Below are positions 20,060-31,808 of a DNA stretch of 64,000 bases, in pieces. The stretch's first letter is position 1; every line of letters begins with the position of its first letter. Source of the DNA: Musa acuminata AAA Group (Eukaryota > Streptophyta > Magnoliopsida > Zingiberales > Musaceae); the NCBI RefSeq assembly GCF_036884655.1, contig NC_088340.1, positions 11,948,501 through 12,012,500 on the forward strand. The letters are read 5' to 3'. The translations under genes were made by a program, and so were the position numbers. Under the pieces are notes generated by a model that saw nothing but the letters and a program-made list of their open reading frames with translations, had not been told where the DNA came from and ran no database searches.

Positions 20060-20982
20060 TTCAAGAGAGTTGAGTTACTTACCTTGTAGTCGAAGCCCGT
20101 CAAAGCCCAATTCGCCGTTTCACCTTTGAAAATTCTTGATTCATCCTTGGTTGCCTTCCTCTTCTTTGGCCTCTTCCTCCATTCAAGTTCATTGTTTATT
20201 TTAGATTTTTATTTAATGAACTTATTAAGATTTAGTGTTCGAAGTTCAAGTTCATCATTGTCCTCATCACTTGAGTTATTGCTCAAGTGGTATTCATTTG
20301 TCCGGAGTTTCAAATCCTTCCTATTCTTTGGAAGGTGATTTTGTTCATCATGTTCATCATATGCATTGTGCATCATTTCATATGTCATTATCGAACCAAT
20401 TAGTTCTTCAAGTGGAAAAATATTTAAATCTTTTGTTTCTTGTATTACGGTTATTTTAGGATCCCACCTTTTTGGAAGGGATCTTAAGATCTTGGTTACG
20501 TGATCAAAATTCGAAAAAGATTTACCAAGAATTCTTAGATTATTGACGACATCCATGAAACGGGTGTACATGTCGCCTATAGTCTCGCTTGGTTGCATTC
20601 GAAAAAACTCAAAATCATGCAATAAAATGTGAACTTTCGAGTCTTTGACTCTACTAGTTCCCTCGTGCGTGATTTCAAGTGTTCGCCAAATATCAAAAGT
20701 CGTTTCGCGCATTGAAATCCGATTGAACTCATTTTTGTCCAAAGCACAAAATAAGGCATTCATAGCCTTTGCATTTAAAGAAAAATACTTCTTCTCCAAA
20801 TCCGACCATTCGTTCATCGGTTTAGAGGGAAGTTGAAAACCGTTTTCAACGATATTCCATAAATCCAAATTCATAGAAATCAAGAAAACTCTCATTCGAG
20901 TTTTCCAATAAGTGTAGTCCAATCCGTTAAACAACGGTGGACGAAAAATCGATAAGCCCTCTTGAAAGCCATGAAGAGCCAT
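20060..20982 (-). CDS. gag: B gag, knuckle-less Sirevirus Gag
   Basis: The intact ORF runs from 20982 to 20209 (257 aa), the longest undamaged Sirevirus gag N-terminus here. It has FNGLDYTYWKTRMRVF near residue 18, SLNAKAMNALFCALDKNEF near 67 and FPLEELIGSIMTYEM near 190. It stops (TAA) after NKFIK, just where A and D continue toward CYECKK. Beyond the stop (20208 to about 20060) the same frame gives KKRKATKDE-like residues, matching what follows the missing knuckle in G and I, so the CCHC box was deleted rather than lost beyond the stop. It probably forms particle shells but would need RNA binding from elsewhere (inference). Confidence 0.85.
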
Positions 20983-21017
20983 TTCTCTCGGGTGTAAATC
21001 CGAAATGAGAAATATCG

Positions 21018-21032
21018 GGCTCTGATACCAAT
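21018..21032 (-). other. B primer binding site
   Basis: The plus strand reads GGGCTCTGATACCAAT, i.e. ATTGGTATCAGAGCCC on the minus strand, directly beside the LTR end at 21033. tRNA-iMet type. Confidence 0.92.
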
Positions 21033-23176
21033 TGTTAGGATCGGAGCGGCACTAAGAGGGCGGGGGGGGGGGGGGGTGAATTGTCACGACCCGGGTCTGA
21101 TGAGCTAACTGGCCAATAACTCCATTTTGGTCCTCAACGGCGGACCAAAATGCTTAAGCGGGAGGTAACGTAGTACACTCATCAGGCCCTTATAAGCTAA
21201 TCACACACATTCCCCACTTCCGATGTGGGACTAATGGGATATTACACTATCCCCAACTCAATTAGCTTGACGTCCTCGTCAAGGCCCGACATATCCCAGA
21301 TCGAACCCTAGCATAGTGCATGTGAGGTTTAACTCAATGGTGGCCCTTTCCTACTCGAGCCCTCTTACCCTGCCCTAATGCTAGGTCGGCTCTGATACCA
21401 AATGTCACGACCCGGGTCTGATGAGCTAATTGGCCAATAACTCCATTTTGGTCCTCAACGGCGGACCAAAATGCTTAAGCGGGAGGTAACGTAGTACACT
21501 CATCAGGCCCTTATAAGCTAATCACACACATTCCCCACTTCCGATGTGGGACTAATGGGATATTACACTAGTGCAACGGTAAACTATAATAAACTTTTGA
21601 CGATTTAAACACTTTCGGAAATTTTGTACGATAAAAGCAACCTTTCGTTTGAAGCCGTTTCGATTGCGTTTTAACTTGAAGGCATACGTAAGAAGGAGAC
21701 AAAAAATTAGAGCATCAAAGTGAAGATGGTTTGCAGTAATATAAATGACAATAAGATAAACGCAAACCGATTTAAAGTGGTTCGGTCAAATGACCTACAT
21801 CCACTTGCGAGGCCCTCTTCGATGAGGCTCCCACCGTCCACTAGAAAATCTCTTGAAGGGGAAGGACAAATACCCCTCTTACAACCTTTTACAAGCAGTT
21901 CACACTCTTACAAATTTTCAGCAAGAAAGAAGGAGGTGAATACTCTAGCAAATTGAAAACAAGACTTTCTAAGACTTTTCTAAGATCTTTCTCTCAATCA
22001 ATTGCTTCTCAAAAAGTTGTCTTCTCAGTTGAGAATTGAGGGATATTTATAGGCCTCAAGAGAATTCAAATTTGGGCTCCAAAATTTGAATTCTCTTTGG
22101 TTCCCGATGTTGGTGGTGCCACCGCCTGTCAGTGTCTGACATTTACAATGTACTGGCAGTGCCACCGCCCAACCAAGCGGTGCCACCGCCTGGCTCTCGG
22201 TTGCTAGGCGGTGTCACCGCTTGGTTCTCGAGTTCTAGGCGGTGCCACCGCCTAATCTGGCGGTGCCACCGCCTACACTATTTCAGCTCACTGGTTGGGC
22301 TCCAAACTTGGCCCAAACCAGTCCGAACTCGAGCTCAATTGGCCCCTACTTGAGTTATAGGATTAACACCTAATCCTAACCCTAATTAATGTGCTAACTA
22401 TAAATTTAAAGACATTTTCTAAGCTATTACAAAGTCCAAAAGTCAAGACTTTTTCCGGCGAGCTTCCGGCAAACTTCCGACGGTCTTCCGACGAACTCTC
22501 GGAAACCATTCTACGGACTCCCGGAAGCTCCTAGACTTCACGATTTGATCTTGGCGAGTTCCAATGAGCTTCTTCGGCAAGCTCCGATCTTTCTCGGTGA
22601 GCTCCGCGAACTTCCAATGAACCTTCCGGCGAGCTTCCGAAAAACCCTTCGGCAAGCTCCCTACTCATTCTCGGCTAGTTCCGGCAACATTCCCGACGAA
22701 CCTTCAGACTTTCGTCAAACTCTCGAACTCACAACAAATCCTTCACGCTTGACTCTGACACTTTGTTTCGCTTTATGTCTTCATCGTTATCGTAGTTAAT
22801 CCTGCAAACACAAGCCAAAACTCTACTCTGATCTAGACAATTATTACAACATGAATTGACATTCTGTTGCCCGGCACATCATTGGTTGGCGCTTCATCCG
22901 ATTCTTCAGCGCATCGTCCTCTCTTGCGGCTTATTGCCCAATCGACGGTTGACCTCCGCAACCCCAATATCCTTGGCGCAATTCCGCTCTTAGCCCGATG
23001 CCCGACGTCGGAAGCCTTCTGCCATCCAATATCCTAACGTGATCTCCTCCGGCGCAACGTCAATTCCTCCTACGTTAACTGTCTAATCCTGATCGAGTAG
23101 ACCTGCATCACTCAAAATACAGTTAAACATCTAAACACAATCAATTAGTTTCATCATCAAAATCCGAGATTCAATA
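21033..23176 (-). mobile_element. B 5' LTR carrying a TRIM
   Basis: 2144 bp including the 486-bp TRIM, so about 1658 bp of LTR, matching 15042-16636. Palindromes GGCGGT-GCC-ACCGCC at about 22110-22275; TATA box as the rc of 22044-22051. The terminal C-tract (15 G on plus, 21062-21076) is followed at once by the TRIM. Confidence 0.9.
21082..21567 (-). mobile_element. TRIM (terminal-repeat retrotransposon in miniature)
   Basis: Two 165-bp LTRs (21082-21246 and 21403-21567) flank 156 bp. On the minus strand the LTR starts TGTAATATCCCATTAG and ends CGTGACA. The plus strand has GGCTCTGATACCAAA at 21388-21402, i.e. PBS TTTGGTATCAGAGCC abutting the right LTR, and a purine-rich AGTTGGGGATAG against the left LTR as PPT. 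No coding capacity. LTRs differ at very few sites, so it is recent. No 5-bp TSD is visible: GGTGAAT on the left and CTAGTGC on the right. The 5S-like domain of Cassandra TRIMs is not seen. Confidence 0.88.
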
Positions 23177-23181
23177 GTGTC

Positions 23182-25173
23182 TACACCATATGAGATATGG
23201 AAAGGGAAGAACTACGATTCTAACTTTTAAGATTTGGGGCTACCCTGCTCACGTTAAAAGACATAACCCTGATAAGTTAGAATCGAGGACAAAGCGATGC
23301 AAATTTGTGGGATACCCCAAGGAAACTTGTGGGTATTATTTCTATCATCTAGAGGACCAAAAGGTCTTTATAGCTAAGAGAGCAGTGTTCCTTGAGAAGG
23401 AACACATTCTTGGTGGAGATAGTGGGAGCATGATAGAGTTGAGTGAGGTTGGAGAACCAAGCTCAAGCACCACTCTACAGCCCGAGTCTGTTCAGGTACC
23501 TAATACACAAGTTTCAACTTTACGTAGGTCTGACAGAGTATCCCATCCTCCTTAGAGATATGTTGGACATATTAGAGGAGAAGAAGTTAAGGATATTGAT
23601 CCTAAGACCTACGAGGAGGCTATTATGAGTATAGACTCCGGGAAGTGGCAAGAAGCCATGAATTCTGAGATGGATTCTATGTACTCCAACAAGGTTTGGA
23701 ACCTAGTTGATGTGCCTGAAGGTATTGTACCCAACGGTTGCAAGTGGATCTTTAAGAAAAAGATCGGAGTAGATGGAAAGGTAGAGACCTATAAAGCAAG
23801 GCTAATGGCTAAGGGGTATCGTCAAAGGCAAGGTGTTGACTACGATGAAACCTTCTCACCTGTAGCAATACTGAAATCCATCAGAATTCTATTGGCTATT
23901 GCAGCACACTATGATTATGAGATCTGGCAGATGGATGTGAAAACCGTATTCCTAAATGGGAACCTTGAGGAGGAGGTGTATATGATGCAACCTGAGGGAT
24001 TCATGTCCAAGAACTGCCCAGATAAGTTGTATAGGTTGCTTAGATCCATTTATGGACTAAAGCAAGCTTCCTGAAGTTGGAACATAAGATTTGATGAGGC
24101 AATCAGATCTTATGACTTCGTTAAGAACGAAGATGAGCCTTGTGTGTATAGGAAGGTAAGTGGGAGCGCTATCACCTTTTTGGTATTATATGTGGATGAC
24201 ATCCTAATCATTGGGAATAACGTAGGAATGCTATCCACAATAAAGGCTTGGTTATCTAGACACTTCTCCATGAAGGACTTAGGGGAAACATCCTATATCT
24301 TGGGGATTAGAATCTATAGAGATAGATCTAAGAGGATGCTTGGCTTATCCCAGTCCAGGTACATAGAAACCATTGTCAAAAGGTTTGGCATGAAAAATTC
24401 CAAGAGAGGTCTCATACCGATGAGACATGGGATATCGCTTTCTGCGAGTATGTCCCCAAAGACTCTAGAAGAAAGGGCGAACATGGATATGATACCTTAT
24501 GCCTCAGCAATAGGGTCTATCATGTATGTCATGCTATGTACTAGGCCTGATATAGCGCATGCTTTGAGTGTCACGAGCAGATATCAGGCGGATCCAGGCT
24601 TGGAGCACTAGAAAGTAGTAATGTATCCTTAAGTACTTGAGAAGGACTAAGGATCTTTTACTAGTATATGGAGGTAATAGCCTTAAGGTTAAAGGCTACA
24701 CGGACTCAAGTTTTCAGTTTGATGTCGATGATAGCAAGTCGAATTTAGGGTCTGTGTACACCTTGAATGGAGGAGTAGTGTGCTGGAAGAGTTCCAAGCA
24801 AGATACTACTACTGACTCGACCACAGAGGCGGAGTACATTGCTACATCAGATGCAGCAAAGGAGGGAGTCTGGTTAAAGAAGTTCATCACAGATTTGGGA
24901 GTCGTGCCGGGTAGCGAGGAGCTGATCTCCTTATATTGCGACAACAACGGGGTGATTACTCAAGCGAAGGAACTTAGGCCTCATCAGAAATCTAAGCATG
25001 TTCTGAGGAGGTTCCACCTTATCAGAGAGATCGTAACCTGAGGAGATTTAGTAATGGAAAGAGTTCCATCCGAAGATAACATTGAAGATCCACTGACAAA
25101 GCCGTTGTCTCAGATTGTCTTTGAGCGTCATAGGGGTCTGATGGGGATCAGACACATAGGTGATTGGCTTTAG
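23182..25173 (+). pseudogene. pol: E pol, integrase end, RT and RNase H
   Basis: It continues from 15041 with TPYEIWKGK after the GTGTC duplication. The integrase C-terminus reads FVGYPKETCGYYFY. RT frame from 23625: WQEAMNSEMDSM, WQMDVKTVFLNGNLEEEVY, YGLKQAS, a TGA at 24072-24074, then catalytic YVDD (24189-24200) and the TRPDIAHALS block. A frameshift near 24615-24630 leads to RNase H (VKGYTDSSFQFDVDDSKS, STTEAEYIATSDA, KSKHVLRRFHLIREIV), a TGA at 25039-25041, and the end DPLTKPLSQIVFERH. All domains are present; four or more lesions disable it. Confidence 0.88.
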
Positions 25174-25187
25174 GTCAAGTGGGAGAA
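25174..25187 (+). other. E polypurine tract
   Basis: CAAGTGGGAGAA just before the LTR start TGCTAGTC. K has the same site (AAATGGGAGAT, 56319-56329). It would prime plus-strand DNA. Confidence 0.85.
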
Positions 25188-25295
25188 TGCTAGTCATAGG
25201 TGCCCAGTAAGCCTATCACGTGAGTGATGGCACGTGTGACTTGATAAAGAATCTTTTTGCTTATTATATTTTGACATATATCACTTTATAACTAT

Positions 25296-25395
<100 letters not shown>

Positions 25396-26380
25396 GTGCA
25401 ATGGGAATCGGATCGTGATGAGATCACGAAAATGAGATCGATTCACCTTTAAATATATATCCTAAATAATCTCAGTCATAGGTTACTCGAGAGGGACATC
25501 GTGATAACTGGACAGATTGGTGTGCTGTATACCCGTCCGTATGATGGATACAGCTGGTCTCATAGCTACTTGTGTAGGGACACTAGGGATATAGTATAGG
25601 TGCTCATTGGAGAATGAGTTCACTGATTGATCCGCTTACGAAATGCTGGATGGTTGATGATACCATATTGTCAGACAGCGATTCCGTAGTTCTAGTGGTG
25701 TATCTGGTCCCTAGACTTGAGATACCAAGGATGTCCTGTATGAGTACTCCACTCTTTGATACCAGACTTATAGGTTTGGCTGTCCCAGATATAGTACAAC
25801 TGGTCATTGAGAGTGGTAGTCGACCTTACGAGGGCTATTGAGTGTCGATAGAGGATCATCCACTCTCGGCGTCATGAGAGGAATATCCCATGTGTTCATG
25901 CTCAGACAAATCCCTGGCCAGGGTCATTTAGGTTAAGAGAGAAAGAGTTCTCCGGGAGAATCCGATTAGAGCGAGACTCGAGTAGAAACCGTATGGGTCT
26001 GACAACACAATGCTCGATATACGGTCTCTGGGATATTAGATGGATGAGGGACTATAGGTACATGGTACTTGAGGATAGATAGGTCCAATAGATTGGATTC
26101 CCCTGTATCATTTGGGGACTACGGCGTAGTGGCCTAGTATGTCCGTAGTCGATAAGTCGAGTGAATTATTACAAAGATAATAATTCAATGAGTTAGAAGG
26201 AGTTCTGACAGGTATGACTCATGGCCAGCTCGATATTGGGCCTAGAGGATCACACACATATGGTAGGCATTGCGATGAGTAGAGGTTCGGATATGAGATA
26301 TCCGACGGAGCCCTTGTCTTATTGGATGCAGATCCAATACCCACTAGGGGAGGATCCATTAGGGTTTGACAGGGGACCTC

Positions 26381-26388
26381 TATAAATA
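26381..26388 (+). promoter_or_regulatory. TATA box, E 3' LTR
   Basis: TATAAATA in CCTCTATAAATAGGAGG. The same context occurs in K (57570-57577) and, on the minus strand, in H (about 53111-53118). Confidence 0.7.
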
Positions 26389-26570
26389 GGAGGGATTCAG
26401 AGCCTCATAGGCTAGAGTCTTTACTTGCCTCTCCTATTCTCCTTCCCCTCTCCACCTCAAAGCAGGCTTGGAGTTTTGAGGAGCATCGTCGCAGCCCTAC
26501 TGTGTGGATCACTGCTAGAGAGGAGGACTCTTGACCTCCTTCACCCTCTCCTAAAGATCTACAAGGAAAT

Positions 26571-27928
26571 AGGCAGTAAGACATGCAGTAGGTGTTATGC
26601 CGGAGTCAAGATCAAGATTACATTGGGAGTCCGAGAGTTCGTCGGAAGTTCTGTGGGAACTAGCCGAGAAGTCCAGGAGCTTGCCATAGAAGCTAATCGG
26701 AACTCGCCAAGAAGATTGTCACGAAGTCCAGGAGCTTGCCGGGAGTCCACCGGAGCATTGCCGAGGGTTCGTCGGATGTTCGTCGGAAGTTCGTCGGAAG
26801 TCACAAGAAGAAGCGATTGATGCACCGGAACACATAATTACAGTAATCATATCGTAATTATTGTAGTTAGAGTATAGATTAAGTTAGGGTTAGGAGGTAA
26901 TCCCACTAACTTAATTAGGGGCCAACTAGGCCCTTAATAGACCCAAATTGGGCCGAATGAAACAACCCATTCGGACTAAGAATTCCTGGCTGGCGGTGGC
27001 ACCGCCCAGGAGACTCCGTCTCCTAGGGATTCTGGGCGGTAGTACCGCCCCTATCAGGTGGTGGTACCACCTAACCTCGATCTTCGAGCACTGTCAAGTG
27101 GTAGTACCGCCCAGACTGAGTGGTAGTACCACTTAGTGTCCGATGACAAGCGATAATACCACCTAGTTATGATGGTGGTACCGCTAGGACCTCGGAAATC
27201 CAGGAATAGACACTTTTAGGCCCCATTTTTAAACTCATTGGGGTCTATATAAACCCCACACTTTCCTACATGAAAGGGCAATGAAAAACTTGCTTTAATC
27301 TGGAGTCTTTGAGGCCTTAAAGTGTTGAAAAAGCTAGAGTTCTCCTCCTTTCTTCTAAGTATTGAGATCATTCAAGAGAGGAGTGAAAACTTATAAGGGC
27401 TGTCTCCTAAGCCTGTCTCCTAAGCCCGTCAAAAGGAGAAAAGCTATAAAAGGATAGTTGGCCTTCACCTATTGAAGGAAGGCCTCTAGTGGACGCCGGT
27501 AACCTCGTCGGAGGAGGAAGCCAATAGTGGATGTAGGTCACATTGACCGAACCACTCTAAAATCTCAGTTTGCATTTACTTTGAGCATCTTTCCTTTATA
27601 AGCAAACTGTCTCTCCTCCTTACTGTGCTTAACTACGTCTACTTACGCTTTGACGTAAACATTTTTTGAAATCTGTTTTACTTGTACGAAAGCTTTACGA
27701 AACTGACGTTTTTCAGTTGTGTGATTTGCATTGCTGCAAATCACCTTAGTCTTCTCCTAGTATTTCCCAAAAGTTTTCAAGTTCAACGTTCATCCAAAAA
27801 GATTTAGTTGAAACCACTTTTGTTAAATCGGCCTTAATAGTAATAAGTCTTTTAAATCATAAAAGTTTTCTGCTACACTAATTCACCCCCCCCCCCCCCC
27901 CTCTTAGTGCTGACCTCTAATCCTAACA
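26571..27928 (+). mobile_element. F 5' LTR, remainder
   Basis: It resumes with GCAGTAAGACATGCAG and aligns with D LTR 32345-33725. Palindromes with arms GGYGGT/ACCRCC at about 26990-27190; TATATAAA at 27246-27253; terminal CACTAA/TTAGTG hairpin with a long C loop (about 27876-27909). It ends TAACA at 27928. Confidence 0.88.
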
Positions 27929-27943
27929 ATTGGTATCAGAGCG
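27929..27943 (+). other. F primer binding site
   Basis: ATTGGTATCAGAGCG follows the LTR end directly; tRNA-iMet type with one change at its end. Confidence 0.9.
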
Positions 27944-27978
27944 AGGTGCACTCTCAGTTGGATTAAAACCTAAGAGTG

Positions 27979-29075
27979 ATGGCATTTGCCGGAAACCAAG
28001 AGGGTCACTATATTACACATCCGCCCATGTTCAATGGGATAGATTACACCTATTAGAAGACTCGAATGAGGATCTTCCTTATTTCCATAGATTTTGAGCT
28101 TTGAAATATTATAGAAAATGGATTTCAAAAGTCTTCTCTTCCAATGATCGATTGGAATGAATTGGAGAAGAAGACTTTCGCTCTAAATGCAAATGCTATG
28201 AATGCCTTATTTTGTACACTAGATAAGAATGAGTTCAATCGTGTTTTGATTTATGAAACTGCTTTTGATATTTGGCACACACTCGAAGTGACTCACGAAG
28301 GCACGAGTAGAGTGAAAGAGTCAAAAATCAACCTTTTGGTACATTCTTATGAACTATTTCGAATGAAACCGAGTGAGACCAGAGGAGACATGTATACCCG
28401 TTTTACGGATATCGTCAATGGTCTGAAAGGACTCGGTAAAAGTTTTTCAGATTTTGAGCTTGTTAATAAAATTTTAAGATCCCTTCCAAAGAGTTAGGAC
28501 CTTAAAGTCACGGCCATCCAAGAGGCCAAAGATTTAAATAACTTTCCTTTTAAAAAATTAATTAGGTCACTAATGACCTACGAAATGACATGAAAAGCTC
28601 ATAAAGAGCATGAGGACACCCTTCCAAAGAACAAGAAGGATATGACACTTAGAACTGAAGAAGACCACTTGAGAGAAAACTCAAGTGATGAGGACTTTGC
28701 TGATGACTTGGCAATATTAACAAGAAAATTCAAAAAATTTATTAAAAGAAATACATTTAAAATTGACACTAAAAATAAATTTGAACCCAAGAAAGACCAA
28801 GTAATTTTCTACGAATGCAAGAAGTTGGGACACTATAAAAGTGAATGTCCCCAAGCAAAGAATGGAACACCAAAGAAGAAAGCGCTCAAAGCAACATGCA
28901 ATAATTCAAGCGCATTCGAAGAAGAGGAGCCTAACACCGAGCAAGTTGCTCATTATGCACTAATGGCCATTTGAGAGAAGGTAACAAATTTAATTGATGC
29001 ATATTTATCATTTGATGAATTATTAAATGCTTTCCATGATTTATTTGATGAATGTAAAACAATTAGTAGAAAAAA
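27979..29075 (+). pseudogene. gag: F gag, truncated
   Basis: ATG at 27979 (MAFAGNQEGH...). Stops replace two Trp codons early (in TYWK and ELWN), then the frame from 28144 is open to a TAG at 28495-28497 (SLPKSW). More stops follow near 28561 and 28592. The CCHC knuckle YECKKLGHYKSECP lies near 28810-28852. The frame runs on to about 29075 and then breaks into unrelated minus-strand LTR. Closest in the window to D gag, which occupies the matching place in the duplicated block. Confidence 0.85.
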
Positions 29076-29986
29076 GCACAAATAGTACTACTGTTGGAAC
29101 TAGTGGTACTATGGTTGAAAAAAGCACTGTAATGGGGCCACAAATCAAGACTTTGGCGGTATTACTGTCAGCCTGGGTGGTACTACTGTTGGAACTACAA
29201 CAAAAGCACAAATAGTACTTTTCGACTAACTTAGGTGGTACTTCTACTTGGTCCTAGCGGTACCACTACCCACGCCTAATTTAGGTCATCAATTTGGCCT
29301 TCTAATAGGCCTAATTCAGCTCTACTTCAAGCCCAATGAGTTGCTTGACAAATTGGCATGGTTTCAACCCAATACTAACTCAATTTGACCTAAAGAGACC
29401 TCGATCAAGACTTTAAAAATCCAACCACATATCTTGCATAATTATGAACATTTTAACACATTGTATGCCATTCTGGCATATCATCTGATCTTTCAACACT
29501 TCATCCAAACCTTCGGCACATCATCCTTTCCTTCGGTATAACATTCGATCTATCAATATGTTGACTTTCCCATGACATCCTATCTTTTGATGCAATACCT
29601 AATTTTTCTAGTATAATGCCCGAACTTATAGCATGAATTCTAATTTTCGGCACGTCAACCAATCCTCTAGCTCGATGCCCAATTTCTGACATGATACTTT
29701 TCCTAGTACAACGTCTGATTCTCCTGCTTTGACAATTTGCCTTTTGATAGTTCGATTCCATGATGGAAGTATTTCTTATGTCACTTATCTTAAAAGCATA
29801 TTAGTTCATAAACTAATTAATTTATTTTATTATCAAAATATGAGATTTAACAATCTCCTTCTTTTTAATGACAATAAGCAATTGATGAGAGAGTTTTAAC
29901 CAAACTTTGCCTATCTATTTGTCATTTTGAAAGATTATGAGAAACTTGAATTCAACTAATTATATGTCATTTTAAATGCATATACT
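29076..29986 (-). mobile_element. Sirevirus fragment M (LTR start plus PPT side)
   Basis: Read on the minus strand: about 130 bp of 3' noncoding sequence, a PPT-like AAAAAGAAGGAGAT (rc of 29853-29866), then an LTR starting TGTTAAATCTC at 29852 and running left to 29076, where it is cut inside the GGTGGTACC-type palindromes. Strongly diverged from the other copies, so old. There is no coding sequence. Confidence 0.75.
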
Positions 29987-30552
29987 TGTTAGTTATACAT
30001 ACCTTACAAGCAAATAACGTGAGTGGTGATATGTATGACATGATACATACTCTTTTGGTTTATTATTTATTTGATATTTTTTCTCACTTTATATTACTCA
30101 TTGCATATATTGTGATGTTCATGTATCTATGCAATGAAAATCGAATCGTGATAAGATCACGATAATGAGATCGATTCACTTTTAAACATAGACCCTAAAT
30201 TATTTCAATCATAGGTTACTAAAGAGGAACATCGAGATAATTGGATAAACTGGTGTGTTGTATACCCGTCCATATGATGGAGGTAGTTGGTCTTATAGTT
30301 CCTCATATAGGGATACTAGGGATACAGTTTAGGTGCTCATTGGAGAATAAGTTCACTAATTGATCTGCTCACAGAATGTTGGATGGTCGATGATACCTTA
30401 TTGTTAGACAGTGATTCTATCATCCCAGTAGTGTATTTGGTCCTTAGACTTGAGACACCAATGATGTTCTATATGAGTACTCTACTCTTTGATACTAGAC
30501 TTATAGGCATGGATGTTCCAGATCTAGCATAGTTAGTCATCGAGAGTGACAA
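29987..30552 (+). mobile_element. LTR fragment N of the second Copia family
   Basis: It starts TGTTAGTTATACATACC and aligns with the first ~570 bp of the E and K LTRs (for instance CTCATTGGAGAATAAGTTCAC near 30333). It stops at CGAGAGTGAC, where E goes on with GTAGTCGACC, and is joined to H gag in the opposite orientation. Confidence 0.8.
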
Positions 30553-31808
30553 CCTCAAGTTTGTTCATACTAAAATTCATGATTAATGGAGAAAAGGGAC
30601 TAAAGCACAAGATCCACACACAGGTTATCCTCTATAACCATTCCTCAACCTGTGAGTTTCTCTATCCACTCAATCATCTTAATAATATGGTTTTGAACCA
30701 ATGTCCCAAGCACAAGATCCACACACAGGTTATTCTCTAGGGCCATTCCTCGACCCGTGAGTTTCTCTATCCACTCAATTATTATAAGGATATGATTTTG
30801 AACCAGTGTCCCCTCAGTCATCCTAGCATGAAAGAAACTCTTGGATATCTTATATTGCTAAGTCCTTCCTTGTTCCTCAAATAATTTACAGAAATAACAT
30901 AACATGCAGATTTTAAAAAAAGTAAACAATCAAGATAAGGACTTCTATCTTAACTTACTCCCATTATTTTCTTGAAAATCACAAATCTCCCTCTGATATG
31001 TGAATCAAAGATCCCCGATGGATCTCTAGTAGGGATTGAGATCTAATCGGTATCTTATTGTAACCTCGAGGGACTTGACTAATCACGCTAAGCCTGAAAA
31101 CGTAGACAACTCTTGCTTATCACAACTCTTTGTGATTCCCGTCCTATTCGACCTTCAAACCACCATGACCTCGAGGGACTCAACCAACCATGACTTTTGA
31201 TTAAGCCATCATCATTGTTACAAAATAAGTCTGATTTGATGATTAGCCCTTGAGGGACTCGACCAAGCACATCACGTCCTCAGGTCACCAGTGAGATCTT
31301 TATGTCATAGGCAAGATATCGCATGATATAAGTGAGCCTCGAGAGACTTGACCAACTCAACATACGTTAGGAATCGATTCCTCCCTATAATGATGGAAGG
31401 CCATATGGGTCAATATAATTATCTTACGTTTACCGACTTAATATTATCAAGAGGGGAGATTTTTATTCGATCTCCTATGATGTGTCACGTATATCCATAT
31501 CTAGCAGGTGTATAAACAATCACACATCACATGAGCAATCACACTAGATGATCATGGACCATAGCCTAATGTGATCAAGCCCAAGCCAGTGGACCCAATC
31601 ACTCATATCACGATCTATATGTTCTTTGGTGCATTACTATGCCCTATAATAGTCCATCTCATCCTCATCAATTTCGTCGGCATCTTGGAACATCTTCATG
31701 CATTGCAATCGTCCGTCTCGGCTTCGTGGGTCCCACTATCGCTTCCACGCTCCTACCACGTCTCCTCGTGTAATTACAACATAATCATGGGTAGGTAGGC
31801 CAAACAAT
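30551..31808 (-). pseudogene. gag: H gag remnant and distal leader
   Basis: On the minus strand this is the leader (31808 to about 30925) and a gag fragment (about 30890-30551) of the second Copia family; the block encoding IEWIEKL is recognisable. The gag N-terminus is missing: the leader joins directly to the block around KLFEEQG of E. A 105-bp in-frame tandem duplication is present (from 30603 and from 30708). Hairpin repeats of the CTCGAGGGACTCGACC type are at 31070-31345. Nothing of pol remains on this side. Confidence 0.8.
30603..30812 (-). repeat. 105-bp tandem duplication in H gag
   Basis: AAGCACAAGATCCACACACAG starts at 30603 and again at 30708. The two copies have diverged at several sites. 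105 bp is 35 codons, so the frame would have been kept. Confidence 0.85.

Larger units (their letters stand above)
15042..23176 (-). mobile_element. Sirevirus B, gag-only element on minus strand
   Basis: Bounded (plus-strand view) by TGTTAGGATCGG...TTCAACA at 15042-16636 and TGTTAGGATCGG...TTCAATA at 21033-23176, with a perfect TSD GTGTC (15037-15041, 23177-23181). Reading on the minus strand: 5' LTR 23176-21033, PBS 21032-21018, gag 20982-20209, noncoding to 16637, 3' LTR 16636-15042. No pol motif is visible in the 3.5 kb after gag. It is inserted in the integrase part of E. Confidence 0.92.

Noticed and set aside
21082..21567. Cassandra-type TRIM with 5S rRNA domain
   Set aside because: No 5S internal control boxes are recognisable in the 165-bp LTRs.
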